Part shown: positions 8,780-17,556 of the stretch, piece after piece
Layout of the letters: every line of letters starts with the position of its first letter
How positions within the stretch are numbered: position 1 is the stretch's first letter
Assembly (NCBI GenBank): GCA_052148295.1
Contig: JBKQIP010000174.1
Coordinates: forward strand, 18,830 to 82,829
From: Bog-473 sp052148295
GTDB taxonomy: Bacteria > Actinomycetota > Acidimicrobiia > Acidimicrobiales > RAAP-2
DNA: 64,000 nucleotides
Direction: 5' to 3'
Translations under genes and position numbers: made by a program
Notes under the pieces: model-generated
Told to the model about the DNA's origin: nothing
What the model saw: only the letters and a program-made list of their open reading frames with translations
Databases searched by the model: none

Positions 8780-8787
8780 CGCCTGTC

Positions 8788-10278
8788 GTGCCTTCCTCGA
8801 GCCGCATCGCAGACCCGCGCACCCCGGTGCTGGTGGGCGTGGGTACCGCCCAGGACAGCGCCCCCGTCGTCGAACTGATGACCGCGGCGTGCCGGTCGGC
8901 CGCGCTCGATGCCGCGGCCCCGGCCCTGCTGCCCGCCCTCGACCGCATCGTGGTCCCCCAGGGAAGTTGGGCCCTGCCCGACCCCGCCCGGGCGGTGGCG
9001 GCGCGCCTCGGTGCCCGGTCGGCACGCACCTACCTGGGCCAGGTCGGCGTGTCCCAGCAGGAGTTGATCGATGACGCCCTGGAGTCCATCGCCGCCGGTC
9101 GGGCCGACGTGGTCATGGTGGTCGGCGGCGAGGCGCGCGCCTTCGCGCGCCGCGGCGGCGACGAGTCCCTGGGCGCGGACGAGGGGGTGACCCCCGATGT
9201 GACGCTCACCCGCCCGGCCGACTTCATCGCACCGATCGAGGTGGCCGCCGGCACGGTGTGGCCCGTGGTCCAGCAGTACGCGCTGATCGAGAACGCGCTG
9301 GCCGCCCACGAGCACCAAGATGCCGACGCGCTGGCCCGCGACGTCTCCCGGCTGTGGGCCCGCTTCAACGAGGTGGCCCAGGGCAACGAGCTGGCCGCCT
9401 TCCCCGCTCCCCGCACCGCCGCGTCCATCGCCACGCCCGGGCCCAAGAACCGGCCGCTGTCCCACCCCTACAACCTGTGGCATTCCAGCCAGTGGACCGT
9501 CGACCAGGCGGCCGCCCTCCTGCTCTGCTCGGCGGAGCGGGCCGGAGGGGCCGGGGTCCCGGCCGACCGCTACGCCTTCCCCCACGTGGCCCTGCACGCC
9601 TCCCACGCCATCACCCTCACGGCGCGCAAGGACCTGCACGCCTGGCCGGCCATGGCGGTGCTGGGTCGCCTCGCCGCCGGACATCTCCGCGCCCCCCTGG
9701 GCGAGCTGCCGCTGGCCGACGTCTACTCCTGCTTCCCGTCCTCCGTGCGGGTGCAGCAGCGTGCCCTCGGCCTCGACCCCGAGGGGACGCCGACGGTGAC
9801 CGGTGGCATGGCCTTCGCCGGCGGGCCGTTCAACAACTACGTCCTGCAGTCCACCGCCGCGCTCATCCGCCTGCTGCGCCACCGGCCGGCCGAGCGCGGG
9901 CTGGTCACCACCGTGTCGGGCATGCTGTCCAAGCCGGGACTGGCCGTATGGTCCTGCTCCCCGCCGCCCCCGGGCCGCGGGACCCTGATGGCCGATGTGG
10001 CCGACGACGCGGCCGCGGCCACCGAGACGCTCCCCGTGGCCGCCCCCGAGGCCTCGCGGGGCCCGGCCACGGTGGCCTCGTACACCGTCACCTACGAGAC
10101 CGGTGCCGACGGCGCCGGCGACCCCCCGCGCCCGCGGCGGACGGTGATCGTGGCCGACCTGGGCGACGGGAGGCGGACCGCCGCCGCCTGCGAGGATGAG
10201 TCCCTGGCCCGCCGCGCCCTGAGCGAGTCGCTCATCGGGCGGCCGGTCCACATCGACGGCGCCACCTTCACCCCATGA
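8788..10278 (+). CDS. Acetyl-CoA acetyltransferase (thiolase-like) family protein
   Basis: This 496-residue protein has the thiolase-like fold pattern (RTPVLVGVGTAQ..., GGEARAFARRGG, GGMAFAGGPFNNYV, LVTTVSGMLSKPG) and a C-terminal OB-fold-like extension (from about residue 425), as in the mycobacterial Rv1867-type group. The usual acyl-accepting Cys is not visible: that position falls in GVSQQELIDDAL. It may therefore be a non-canonical or SCP2-like thiolase. GTG 8788 is chosen from the leaderless promoter and the start of homology. Its stop overlaps the cydD start by 4 bp (ATGA). Confidence 0.8.
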   Translation: MPSSSRIADPRTPVLVGVGTAQDSAPVVELMTAACRSAALDAAAPALLPALDRIVVPQGSWALPDPARAVAARLGARSARTYLGQVGVSQQELIDDALESIAAGRADVVMVVGGEARAFARRGGDESLGADEGVTPDVTLTRPADFIAPIEVAAGTVWPVVQQYALIENALAAHEHQDADALARDVSRLWARFNEVAQGNELAAFPAPRTAASIATPGPKNRPLSHPYNLWHSSQWTVDQAAALLLCSAERAGGAGVPADRYAFPHVALHASHAITLTARKDLHAWPAMAVLGRLAAGHLRAPLGELPLADVYSCFPSSVRVQQRALGLDPEGTPTVTGGMAFAGGPFNNYVLQSTAALIRLLRHRPAERGLVTTVSGMLSKPGLAVWSCSPPPPGRGTLMADVADDAAAATETLPVAAPEASRGPATVASYTVTYETGADGAGDPPRPRRTVIVADLGDGRRTAAACEDESLARRALSESLIGRPVHIDGATFTP

Positions 10279-11984
10279 CCACCTCCCCGTCCACCCGCCT
10301 GCGCTCCCGCCCCCGGCTCGTCCCCCCCGAGCTGGCGGCCCGGGTACCCTCCCTGCGCGCCGCCGGCGCGGTCGCCCTCGTCCTCGGCGCCCTGACCGCC
10401 GCCGCCATCGTCGTCCAGGCCGTGGCCGTCGCCACCGCCGTGGACCGGTCGCTCCTCCACCACGCCTCGCTGCGCGACGTGCGTCCCCAGCTCGTCGCCA
10501 TCGTCGTGGCCGTGGTGGCGCGCGGGGTCCTGCACTGGCTGGGGGAGGTGTCGGCCCAGCGGACGGCGGAGTCGGTGGCCCGCACCCTGCGCGGCCAGCT
10601 GCTGCGCCACACCCTCGACCTCGGCCCCGGTTGGCTGGCCGGCGAGCGGCCGGGGGAGCTCTCGCTCACCGCCACCAGGGGGCTCCGATCGCTGCACACC
10701 TACTTCGCCCGCTACGTCCCCCAGGCCGCGACGGCCGCCGTCGTTCCCGTCCTGCTCCTCGTGTGGGTGGGCACCCAGAGCTGGCTGGCCCTGGTGGTGG
10801 TGCTGGCGCTGCTGGCCGCCGTGCCGGTGACCATGGTCCACTTCGGACGGGAGGCCACCCGCCGCACCGAGCGCCAGTGGCGTCGCCTCGGTTCCCTGGC
10901 CGGCCGCTTCCTCCAGCTCATCGAGGGCCTTCCCACCCTGCGCGCCTTCGGGCGAGAGGGCCACGGGCGCCGCGAGGTGGCGGCCTCCTCGGACGGCGTC
11001 CGCACCGCCACCATGCGGACGCTGCGCGTGGCCTTCCTCTCCGCGCTGGCCATGGACATGATCGCCGCGTTCGGCGTCGGCCTCATGGCCATGGTGCTGG
11101 GCCTGAAGCTGCTGTGGGGAGAGCTGAGCCTGCAGACCGCCATGGCCGTCCTGCTGGTCGCCCCGGAGATCTTCATGCCGCTGCGCCGGGCCGGCGCCGA
11201 GTTCCACGCCAGCGCGGAGGGACAGGCCGCGGCGGCACGCGTGCTGGACGTGCTCGCCGTGCCCTCGCCGCACGTCGCCGCCGGCGAGCCTGCGCCCCGT
11301 GGCGCCTCGCCCTCCCCGCAGGTCACCCTGTCCATCGACCGGCTGGGCCTCGCCTATGACGATCGCGCCGTCCCGGCCCTGCACGAATTCTCGCTGCTGG
11401 TGCCCCCCGGTGATCGCGTCGCGCTGGTCGGTCCGTCGGGTGCGGGGAAGTCGTCGGTCGTGGCCGCCCTGCTCGGCTTCGTCCGGCCCACCTCCGGCAG
11501 CATGTCGGTCGACGGGATGCCGTCGACGGCGTGGACCATCGCGGCCTGGCGTGCCCACTTCTCCGCCCTGCCGCAACGGCCCCACCTCTTCACGGCGTCG
11601 CTGGCGGAGAACCTGCGCCTGGGGGCACCCGAGGCCACGGACCAGGACCTGCACGAGGTCCTCGGCGCCGTCGGGCTGCGGGCGCTGGTGAGCCACCTCC
11701 CCCGGGGCCTTGACACCGCTCTGGGTCAGGACGGGTTGACGCTGAGCGCGGGCGAGCGCCAGCGGGTGGCCCTGGCCCGCGCCCTGCTGCGCCCCGCCCC
11801 GGTGCTCCTGCTCGATGAGCCCACGGCCTCGCTCGACCCGGCGACCGCGTCGGCTCTGGCCACGGCGATCGAGCCGTACCTGGTCGGCCGCAGCGTGGTC
11901 GTGGTCGGCCACGAGCCGGTGCTCCTCCCCCACTTCGACGCCGTGGTGCAGCTCGGCGCCCGCCCGACCCTGGCGGTGTCGTGA
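10275..11984 (+). CDS. cydD: Thiol reductant ABC exporter subunit CydD
   Basis: The 569-residue protein joins six membrane helices to an ABC ATPase. CydD markers include IEGLPTLRAFGREG and LRRAGAEFHASAEGQAAA. The ATPase has GPSGAGKSS, LSAGERQRVALARAL and LLLDEPTASLD. With CydC it exports glutathione or cysteine across the membrane and is needed to mature cytochrome bd oxidase. The cydAB genes are not in this window, and coupling to a thiolase-like gene upstream is unusual. It overlaps that gene and cydC by 4 bp each. Confidence 0.92.
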   Translation: MTTSPSTRLRSRPRLVPPELAARVPSLRAAGAVALVLGALTAAAIVVQAVAVATAVDRSLLHHASLRDVRPQLVAIVVAVVARGVLHWLGEVSAQRTAESVARTLRGQLLRHTLDLGPGWLAGERPGELSLTATRGLRSLHTYFARYVPQAATAAVVPVLLLVWVGTQSWLALVVVLALLAAVPVTMVHFGREATRRTERQWRRLGSLAGRFLQLIEGLPTLRAFGREGHGRREVAASSDGVRTATMRTLRVAFLSALAMDMIAAFGVGLMAMVLGLKLLWGELSLQTAMAVLLVAPEIFMPLRRAGAEFHASAEGQAAAARVLDVLAVPSPHVAAGEPAPRGASPSPQVTLSIDRLGLAYDDRAVPALHEFSLLVPPGDRVALVGPSGAGKSSVVAALLGFVRPTSGSMSVDGMPSTAWTIAAWRAHFSALPQRPHLFTASLAENLRLGAPEATDQDLHEVLGAVGLRALVSHLPRGLDTALGQDGLTLSAGERQRVALARALLRPAPVLLLDEPTASLDPATASALATAIEPYLVGRSVVVVGHEPVLLPHFDAVVQLGARPTLAVS

Positions 11985-13630
11985 GGCCCCTGCGCCGGAT
12001 ATGGCGCGAGCCGGGAACGCCGTACGGGCGCCTGGCCCTGGCCGGCGCGCTCGGGCTCCTCTCGGCGGCGGCCACCATCGCCCTCATGGCCGGGTCGGGC
12101 TACGTCCTGGGTCGGGCCGCCCAGCGCCCGGGACTGGACGCGCTGGTCGGGATACTGGCGGCGGTCGAGGTGGTGGCCTTCCTGCGCGGACCCCTGCGCT
12201 ACGCCGAGCGCCTGGTGGGCCACGACGCCGCCCTGCGGGCCCTGGCCGGGTGGCGCATCTGGCTCTACGACTGCCTGACGCCACGCGTGCCCGCTGCCCT
12301 GGCCGGCTGGCGCAGCGGCGACCTCTTGACCCGCGCCATCGACGACGTCGACACCCTGCAGGACCTCTACCTCCGCACCGTGCTGCCCCTCGGTGTGGCC
12401 CTGGGTGCCGCCCTGCTGGGTCTGGTCGTGGTCGGCCTCATCCTGCCCGTGGCCGTCCTCGCCCTGGGCGTCCCACTGCTGATCGCCTGCACCGTGCCAC
12501 CGGCCCTGGTCTGGCGGCCCGGTGCCGACGACGAGGAGTCGGCCCTGGCGGGGGAGATCTCGGCGCACGTGGTCGACATGATCCACGGGGCGGCCGACCT
12601 CCTGGCCTTCGGCGCCGAAGATTCCGCCTTCGGCCGGCTGGACGAGATGAGCCGGCGGTCCGAGGCCCTGGCGCGCCGCCAGCACCGGTCGGCCGCGCTG
12701 GCCGCCTTCACGACGCAACTGTGCGTGGGCGCGGCGCTGACCGCGGTCCTGGCCGTCGCCGTGTCCGCCGTGCACGCGCACCACCTCGACCCGGTCATGG
12801 TGGCCGTCCTGCCCCTGGCCGCCCTGGCCACGTTCGAGCCGGTCCCCGGCGTGACCCAGGGCACGGCCCGCGCCCTGGCGGTCCGCGCCGCCGCCCGCCG
12901 CCTCCTGGCCCTCGAGGCCGTGCCGGTCCCGATCGGCGACCCCGGCGTCCCCCGCTCGCTCCCCGAGGGCACGCCGGACGTCTCCTTCGCGCGGGCGTCG
13001 TTGCGCTACGGGCCCGGGCTGCCCCGGGCGCTCGACCGGGTCGACCTGCACCTGGCCCCGGGAGGACGGGTGGCCGTGACCGGCTCCAGTGGCGCCGGCA
13101 AATCCTCCCTGGTCAACGCCCTCCTTCGCTTCTGGCCGCTGGAGGGCGGCACGTTGCAGCTGGGCCACGTGGCGACCGACGAGCTGACGCAGGCCGAGGT
13201 GCGGGCCGCCTGCGCCCTAGTCGACCAGCGCGCCCAGTTGTTCGCCGGCACGCTGCGGTCCAACCTGACCCTGGGACGCCCCGACGCCACCGATGAGGAG
13301 ATCGGCAGGGCCCTCGACGCCGCCCAGCTCAGCGGCTGGGTGGCCGGGCTCCCGGCCGGCTTGGAGACGCCCGTCGGTGATGAGGGCGTCGCCCTCTCCG
13401 GAGGCGAGCGCAGGAGGGTGACCGTGGCCCGAGCGCTCCTGGCCGGCGGCCGGGTGCTCGTGCTCGACGAGCCGACCTCCGGACTCGACGACGAGGTGGC
13501 CGACCGGCTCATCGGCGACGTCTTCCGCGCCGCGGGCGATCACAGCGTCCTCCTGATCACCCACCGGCCCGCGGAGGCCGACCGCTGCCAGACCACCGTC
13601 ACCCTCGAGGCGGGCCGCGCCGTTCCCTGA
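11981..13630 (+). CDS. cydC: Thiol reductant ABC exporter subunit CydC
   Basis: Starting at GTG 11981 inside the cydD stop, this 549-residue half-transporter shows the CydC N-terminus (LLSAAATIALMAGSGYVL; LRGPLRYAERLVGHDAALR) and an ATPase with TGSSGAGKSSLVNALL, LSGGERRRVTVARALL and LVLDEPTSGLDD. It forms the heterodimer with CydD. The 4-bp overlap implies translational coupling and equal subunit supply. The signature LSGGE is more canonical than the LSAGE of CydD, as in asymmetric ABC exporters. Confidence 0.92.
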   Translation: MRPLRRIWREPGTPYGRLALAGALGLLSAAATIALMAGSGYVLGRAAQRPGLDALVGILAAVEVVAFLRGPLRYAERLVGHDAALRALAGWRIWLYDCLTPRVPAALAGWRSGDLLTRAIDDVDTLQDLYLRTVLPLGVALGAALLGLVVVGLILPVAVLALGVPLLIACTVPPALVWRPGADDEESALAGEISAHVVDMIHGAADLLAFGAEDSAFGRLDEMSRRSEALARRQHRSAALAAFTTQLCVGAALTAVLAVAVSAVHAHHLDPVMVAVLPLAALATFEPVPGVTQGTARALAVRAAARRLLALEAVPVPIGDPGVPRSLPEGTPDVSFARASLRYGPGLPRALDRVDLHLAPGGRVAVTGSSGAGKSSLVNALLRFWPLEGGTLQLGHVATDELTQAEVRAACALVDQRAQLFAGTLRSNLTLGRPDATDEEIGRALDAAQLSGWVAGLPAGLETPVGDEGVALSGGERRRVTVARALLAGGRVLVLDEPTSGLDDEVADRLIGDVFRAAGDHSVLLITHRPAEADRCQTTVTLEAGRAVP

Positions 13631-13923
13631 GCCGCCACTGCGCCGCGTCGGCTACTGGTTCATCAACGCCGAGTTCAGCCGGCGGAAGGTCGAGTCGACC
13701 TGCGTGAAGACCGACTCGATGTCCGAACCACCCACGGCCGCTGGCATCCACCCTCCGGCCCCGTCGGCGGAGACCCGGCACCCGAAATGCCTGCATGGGG
13801 GCTGTCCGGCCAGCGACGAGATACCCGGGTGTGACCTGCCCTTACCGAGCGCTTACCGTGATGGCGCACAGTGAGCGGCGTGAGAGACTGCGCAGCAACC
13901 GGCGTCGGGCGAAGGAGGACAAC
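13631..13923 (+). promoter_or_regulatory. cydC-glnX intergenic region with likely glnX promoter
   Basis: The region ends with a duplicated CTTACCG (13842-13848 and 13853-13859). A TANNNT box, TACCGT, lies at 13854-13859, and a strong ribosome-binding site (AAGGAGG, about 13913-13919) sits 4 bases before GTG 13924. This fits a promoter with a leader of nearly 60 bases and argues against the in-frame ATG 13861 as the glnX start. A weak minus-strand ORF is the only other content. Confidence 0.45.
13652..13747 (-). CDS. Possible small ORF or gene remnant (31 aa)
   Basis: On minus, an ATG at 13747 opens a 31-codon frame ending in TAG, giving MPAAVGGSDIESVFTQVDST and then FRRLNSALMNQ. The amphipathic, low-arginine composition is unlike the shadow frames here. 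It could be a microprotein or the end of a lost gene, because the frame stays open for about 35 codons upstream without a start. No homologue is recognised. Confidence 0.22.
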   Translation of the reverse strand: MPAAVGGSDIESVFTQVDSTFRRLNSALMNQ

Positions 13924-15333
13924 GTGCCCGGTTCGGGTCCAGTGCCCACCGGGTACGGAAGCGTCGCAGTCGCGGCCGACCGTCGGGGAAGAAGGGTTGA
14001 CTCGGAAGCGGGGGACGCGCCGGTGATGGTGACGACGGAAACCGTGAGCGCCGTGCGGACGCTGCCCGTCCCCCCTGGCTCGCGCCCCCGCTCCACGCCG
14101 GTGCGCCTCCGCGTCTTCGCCGTGGCGTTGGTCCTCCTGGTCGTGCTGGCCGGACTGGTGGCCGGCCTGGCCACGTCCAACCGACAGAGTGCGACCACGG
14201 CGGCGGCCCAACAGGCGGAGCCGCTGCTGGTCTCGGCGCAGACCATCAACACGTCACTCTCCGACGCCGACAGCACGGCCGCCGCCTCGTTCCTGCGGGG
14301 CCGGCTCGAACCGGCGGCGCTTCGTGACCGCTACGCCGCCGACGTGGATCAGGCCTCGACCGCACTGGCCACGGCCGCTCAGGAGGCAGGTACGGATCCC
14401 GCGGTCACGTCGTCATTGGCCGCTGTGTCGACCGAGGTGCCCGTCTACACCGGGCTGGTGCAGACGGCCCTCTTCAACGAGCGTCAGGCCTACTACCCGC
14501 TGGCCGCCTCCTACCTCGGCGAGGCCAACAACCTGATGCGCACCCGGATCCTGCCCGCCGCCACCCAGCTCTATGCCACCGAGCGCGCCCGTCTCGCCGC
14601 CGACGAGGGGAACGCGGTCAACCCGTGGCTGGCCGCCGCGGCGGGGCTCAGCGTGGCCGTCCTGCTGGTGCTGCTCGTAGGGGCCCAGTGGTGGATGAGC
14701 CGCCACTTCCGCCGGACGCTCAACGTTCCGCTGGTGACGGCCACCGTGCTCATCGCCGCCCTCGGTCTGTGGTTCGCCATCGCCCTGGTGGCCCAGGGCT
14801 CCGGCGTGACCACGGCCACGAGCCGGGGGTCGGGCCCCATCGACACCTACACGCAGGCCCGCATCCTCGCCCTCGAGATGCGGGCGGACGACGAGCTGAC
14901 CCTGCTCACCCTGGACTCGGTGCCCACGTACCAGCAGGACTACACCGCCGCCGCCGACCGCCTCGAGGCCCTGTTGGCCTCGTCGGGCGCGGTCGCAGGC
15001 GCCGAGCGGCCGCAGGCGGCGCACGCCCGCGCCGCCTTCGCCGCCTACACCAGAGTGCACCACCACATCCGCAGCCTGGACAGCGGGGGCAATCTGGACG
15101 GGGCCGACGCCGTGGCCTCCGGGCCGGCCGCGACGGATCTCCCGGCGGTGTCGTCGGATCTGGACACGGTGCTCACCGATGACATCTCCGGATCCCAGGG
15201 GACCTTCCACAGTGCGATGGCGGCGGCCACCGGAGATCTCGACGGCGTCCTCGTGGCCATCGCCCTGCTGGCGCTGATCTCGGCCGTGCTCGTCCTCGTC
15301 GGCTTCCAGTCCCGGATCGCGGAGTACAGGTAG
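13924..15333 (+). CDS. glnX: GlnX-like membrane sensor of the GlnH/PknG system
   Basis: This 469-residue membrane protein has a charged cytoplasmic N-terminus, a first helix near 60-83, an extracytoplasmic helical domain (about 85-235), two helices near 240-262 and 270-295, a second extracytoplasmic domain (about 296-440) and a C-terminal helix. Position directly before a GlnH-type lipoprotein and PknG identifies it as GlnX. In mycobacteria GlnX passes the GlnH amino-acid signal (Asp/Glu) across the membrane to PknG. GTG 13924 is chosen for its AAGGAGG site. Confidence 0.85.
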   Translation: MPGSGPVPTGYGSVAVAADRRGRRVDSEAGDAPVMVTTETVSAVRTLPVPPGSRPRSTPVRLRVFAVALVLLVVLAGLVAGLATSNRQSATTAAAQQAEPLLVSAQTINTSLSDADSTAAASFLRGRLEPAALRDRYAADVDQASTALATAAQEAGTDPAVTSSLAAVSTEVPVYTGLVQTALFNERQAYYPLAASYLGEANNLMRTRILPAATQLYATERARLAADEGNAVNPWLAAAAGLSVAVLLVLLVGAQWWMSRHFRRTLNVPLVTATVLIAALGLWFAIALVAQGSGVTTATSRGSGPIDTYTQARILALEMRADDELTLLTLDSVPTYQQDYTAAADRLEALLASSGAVAGAERPQAAHARAAFAAYTRVHHHIRSLDSGGNLDGADAVASGPAATDLPAVSSDLDTVLTDDISGSQGTFHSAMAAATGDLDGVLVAIALLALISAVLVLVGFQSRIAEYR

Positions 15334-15337
15334 GACC

Positions 15338-16351
15338 ATGCGACACCGTCACCCGACACCCCGGCGGCTCTCGCCCAGGACGATCACCGTCGTGCTGATC
15401 GGCACCGCGCTGGGCCTGGCCGGCTGCGGTACCGCTCCCGACGCGTCACGCCTCCCTCCGGCGGCGGTGCGGATGGCACCGCTCCTGCCCGCCTTTGCCG
15501 AGATCGTCCACCCCTCACCGCCCCCACCGGCTCCGCCAGGTTGCACCGACCCGACGGCGAGCTCTGCACCTCCGGCCACCATGCCCGCCCCGGGCGACAT
15601 GCCGGCCGGAAGCTGGATGTCCCACATCCTCGCCCGGGGTTACCTGATCGTCGGGACCGGCCAGTCCACCTACGACTGGGGCTACCGGGACCCGGTCACG
15701 GGCCAGCTGAGCGGGTTCGACATCGACATGCTGCGCCAGGTCAGCCAGGCGATCTTCGGCTCGCCGGACCGGATCCGCTTCGTGGTCGTCAACAACGACC
15801 AGCGGGTCCAGGCGGTACGGTCGGGCCAGGTCGACATCCTGGCCGAGACCATGACCATCAACTGCGCGCGTGAGAAGTACGTCGACTTCTCGACGGTCTA
15901 CTTCGAGGCCGGTCAGGAGATCCTGGTGCCGACCGACTCGACCATCAGCGGCCCGTCCGACCTCAACGGAAAGCGCGTGTGCGCCACCTTCGGATCGACC
16001 TCCCTGCAGAACCTGGTCAAGGTGGCACCCCGAGCCATTCTCTGGGCGGTTCAGAACGAGACCGACTGCCTTGTGATGCTCCAGCAGGGCCAGGTCGATG
16101 CCATCAGCACCGACAACGCGATCCTGCAGGGGCTGGCCGCCCAGGATCCCAACACCAAGATCGTGGGACCGCCCTTCACCTCCGAGCCCTACGGCATGGC
16201 CATCAGCAAGGCCCACCCCGAATTCACGTCGTTCGTGAACGGCGTGTTGGCCCAAGAGCGGGCCGACGGCACCTGGGCCGCCATCTACGAGAAATGGCTG
16301 GGTCCCAACCCGCCGGCTCCGCCGGTGGCCACCTACACGGAGGCACCATGA
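15338..16351 (+). CDS. glnH: GlnH-like solute-binding lipoprotein
   Basis: The 337-residue protein has a lipoprotein signal with lipobox LAGC (Cys30), a Pro-rich linker, and a family-3 periplasmic binding domain from about 85 (LIVGTGQSTYDWGYRD; GFDIDMLRQVSQ; VDILAETMTINCAREKYVDFS). The TMTI..R.. block binds the amino-acid alpha-amino and carboxylate groups in this family. No ABC permease or ATPase accompanies it, so it serves sensing rather than uptake. In mycobacteria GlnH binds Asp and Glu. Start ATG 15338 has an AGG-rich site 4 bases after glnX; its stop overlaps the next gene by 4 bp. Confidence 0.9.
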   Translation: MRHRHPTPRRLSPRTITVVLIGTALGLAGCGTAPDASRLPPAAVRMAPLLPAFAEIVHPSPPPPAPPGCTDPTASSAPPATMPAPGDMPAGSWMSHILARGYLIVGTGQSTYDWGYRDPVTGQLSGFDIDMLRQVSQAIFGSPDRIRFVVVNNDQRVQAVRSGQVDILAETMTINCAREKYVDFSTVYFEAGQEILVPTDSTISGPSDLNGKRVCATFGSTSLQNLVKVAPRAILWAVQNETDCLVMLQQGQVDAISTDNAILQGLAAQDPNTKIVGPPFTSEPYGMAISKAHPEFTSFVNGVLAQERADGTWAAIYEKWLGPNPPAPPVATYTEAP

Positions 16352-17556
16352 GCACCCCGTCGCTCGACGCCATCGACCGGCGCCTCGCGAAGGTGGACAC
16401 GATCGTGCAGCACATGGGGGAGAACCTGGTCGAACTCGACGCCGACGTCACCCGCCAGATGCTCGGAGCCTCCCCGAGCCTCACGGGACGGACAGCCGAG
16501 GCCTGGCGGCTGGCCGACGCGCAGCTGGCCGATCTCTGGCGCGGCCACGTCGCGCTGAAGGATCTCCTCGAGGCGATCGCCCATGAGCGCGGCACCAGGT
16601 CGTCCGTCCCCAGGGCCGCCCTCGGTCGCGTGGCCGCCCTGCTGGACGGGCCGTCGGTCTCACTGCCCAGCCCCGACCCGACCGGGCACCGCACCCTGAC
16701 CGAGGGGGCGGACCCAACGGTCCCGTGCACGATCGACGAGCTGATCGACCAGATGTCCGCCGGCTACGACTCGGTGGTGGCGCTGGTCACGGCCGTGGGG
16801 TCGGTCTGGACCGAGACGGTGCCGGAGCTCACGGCGCTCGAGGCGCAGGTCGACCGGCTCGAGGCCACGGTCCGCGAGACCGGGTGCCGCCCGCCGAACG
16901 ACCTGGCCGCCGCCCGGCGGGCCCTGGCGGAGGCCCAGGCGACGGCCCGCCATGACCCTCTCTCCCTCCCCGCCGGACTCGCACCGTCCATCACCGTCAC
17001 GGTGGACCGGGCCACGGCATCGATCCGGGACGCCGCCGCGGCGAACCGGCAGCTGGCCGCCGAGAGAGCCGATCTCTCCTCGGCGCTCGACGACGGCGAT
17101 GCCCGCCTGCGCCGTGCCCGCGCCGAATGTCGGGCCATCGTCGAGAGGATCGTGCTGCCCCACACGGTCTGGGAGGATCTCGACCGGGCCGAAGCCGAGC
17201 TCGTCGGGCTGCACGCCGAGTTCGCCGCCCTGACCGCAACCGCCGGCGACGGGGCGGCGGCGCGTCGGTCGGTGGCCGCGCTGGCGCGGCGCACCGACCG
17301 CCTCAGTCGACACCTGGCGCGGCTCGAGGATTGTGGCGCCACCGACCTGGCCAAGCGCGACGAGCTGCGGGGCCGTCTCGACGCCTACCGGGCCAAGGCT
17401 CGGGCCATCGGCCTGGGTGAGGACATCGAGCTCGACCGTCGCCAACGCGAGGCCGACGAGCTCCTCTACAGCGCACCGTGCGACGTTCGGCGGGCCGAGG
17501 ATCTCGTATCCCAGTTCGAGCGCGCCGTCCGGGCCGGTGACGAGGGGGCGCGGTGA
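16348..17556 (+). CDS. Coiled-coil protein of the glnX-glnH-pknG operon
   Basis: This 402-residue cytosolic protein lacks signal or membrane segments. It is rich in Ala, Arg, Glu and Leu with long heptad-like stretches (for example TALEAQVDRLEATVRET, AAARRSVAALARRTDRLSRH), suggesting helical bundles or coiled coils. I recognise no catalytic motif. The start ATG 16348 has GGAGG at 16339-16343. The 4-bp overlaps with glnH and pknG indicate coupled translation, so it is probably a structural or adaptor part of the PknG circuit. Confidence 0.8.
   Translation: MSTPSLDAIDRRLAKVDTIVQHMGENLVELDADVTRQMLGASPSLTGRTAEAWRLADAQLADLWRGHVALKDLLEAIAHERGTRSSVPRAALGRVAALLDGPSVSLPSPDPTGHRTLTEGADPTVPCTIDELIDQMSAGYDSVVALVTAVGSVWTETVPELTALEAQVDRLEATVRETGCRPPNDLAAARRALAEAQATARHDPLSLPAGLAPSITVTVDRATASIRDAAAANRQLAAERADLSSALDDGDARLRRARAECRAIVERIVLPHTVWEDLDRAEAELVGLHAEFAALTATAGDGAAARRSVAALARRTDRLSRHLARLEDCGATDLAKRDELRGRLDAYRAKARAIGLGEDIELDRRQREADELLYSAPCDVRRAEDLVSQFERAVRAGDEGAR

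Noticed and set aside
10092..11933. 613-residue minus-strand open frame
   Set aside because: Antisense to cydD; low-complexity Gly/Gln/His composition with no domain.
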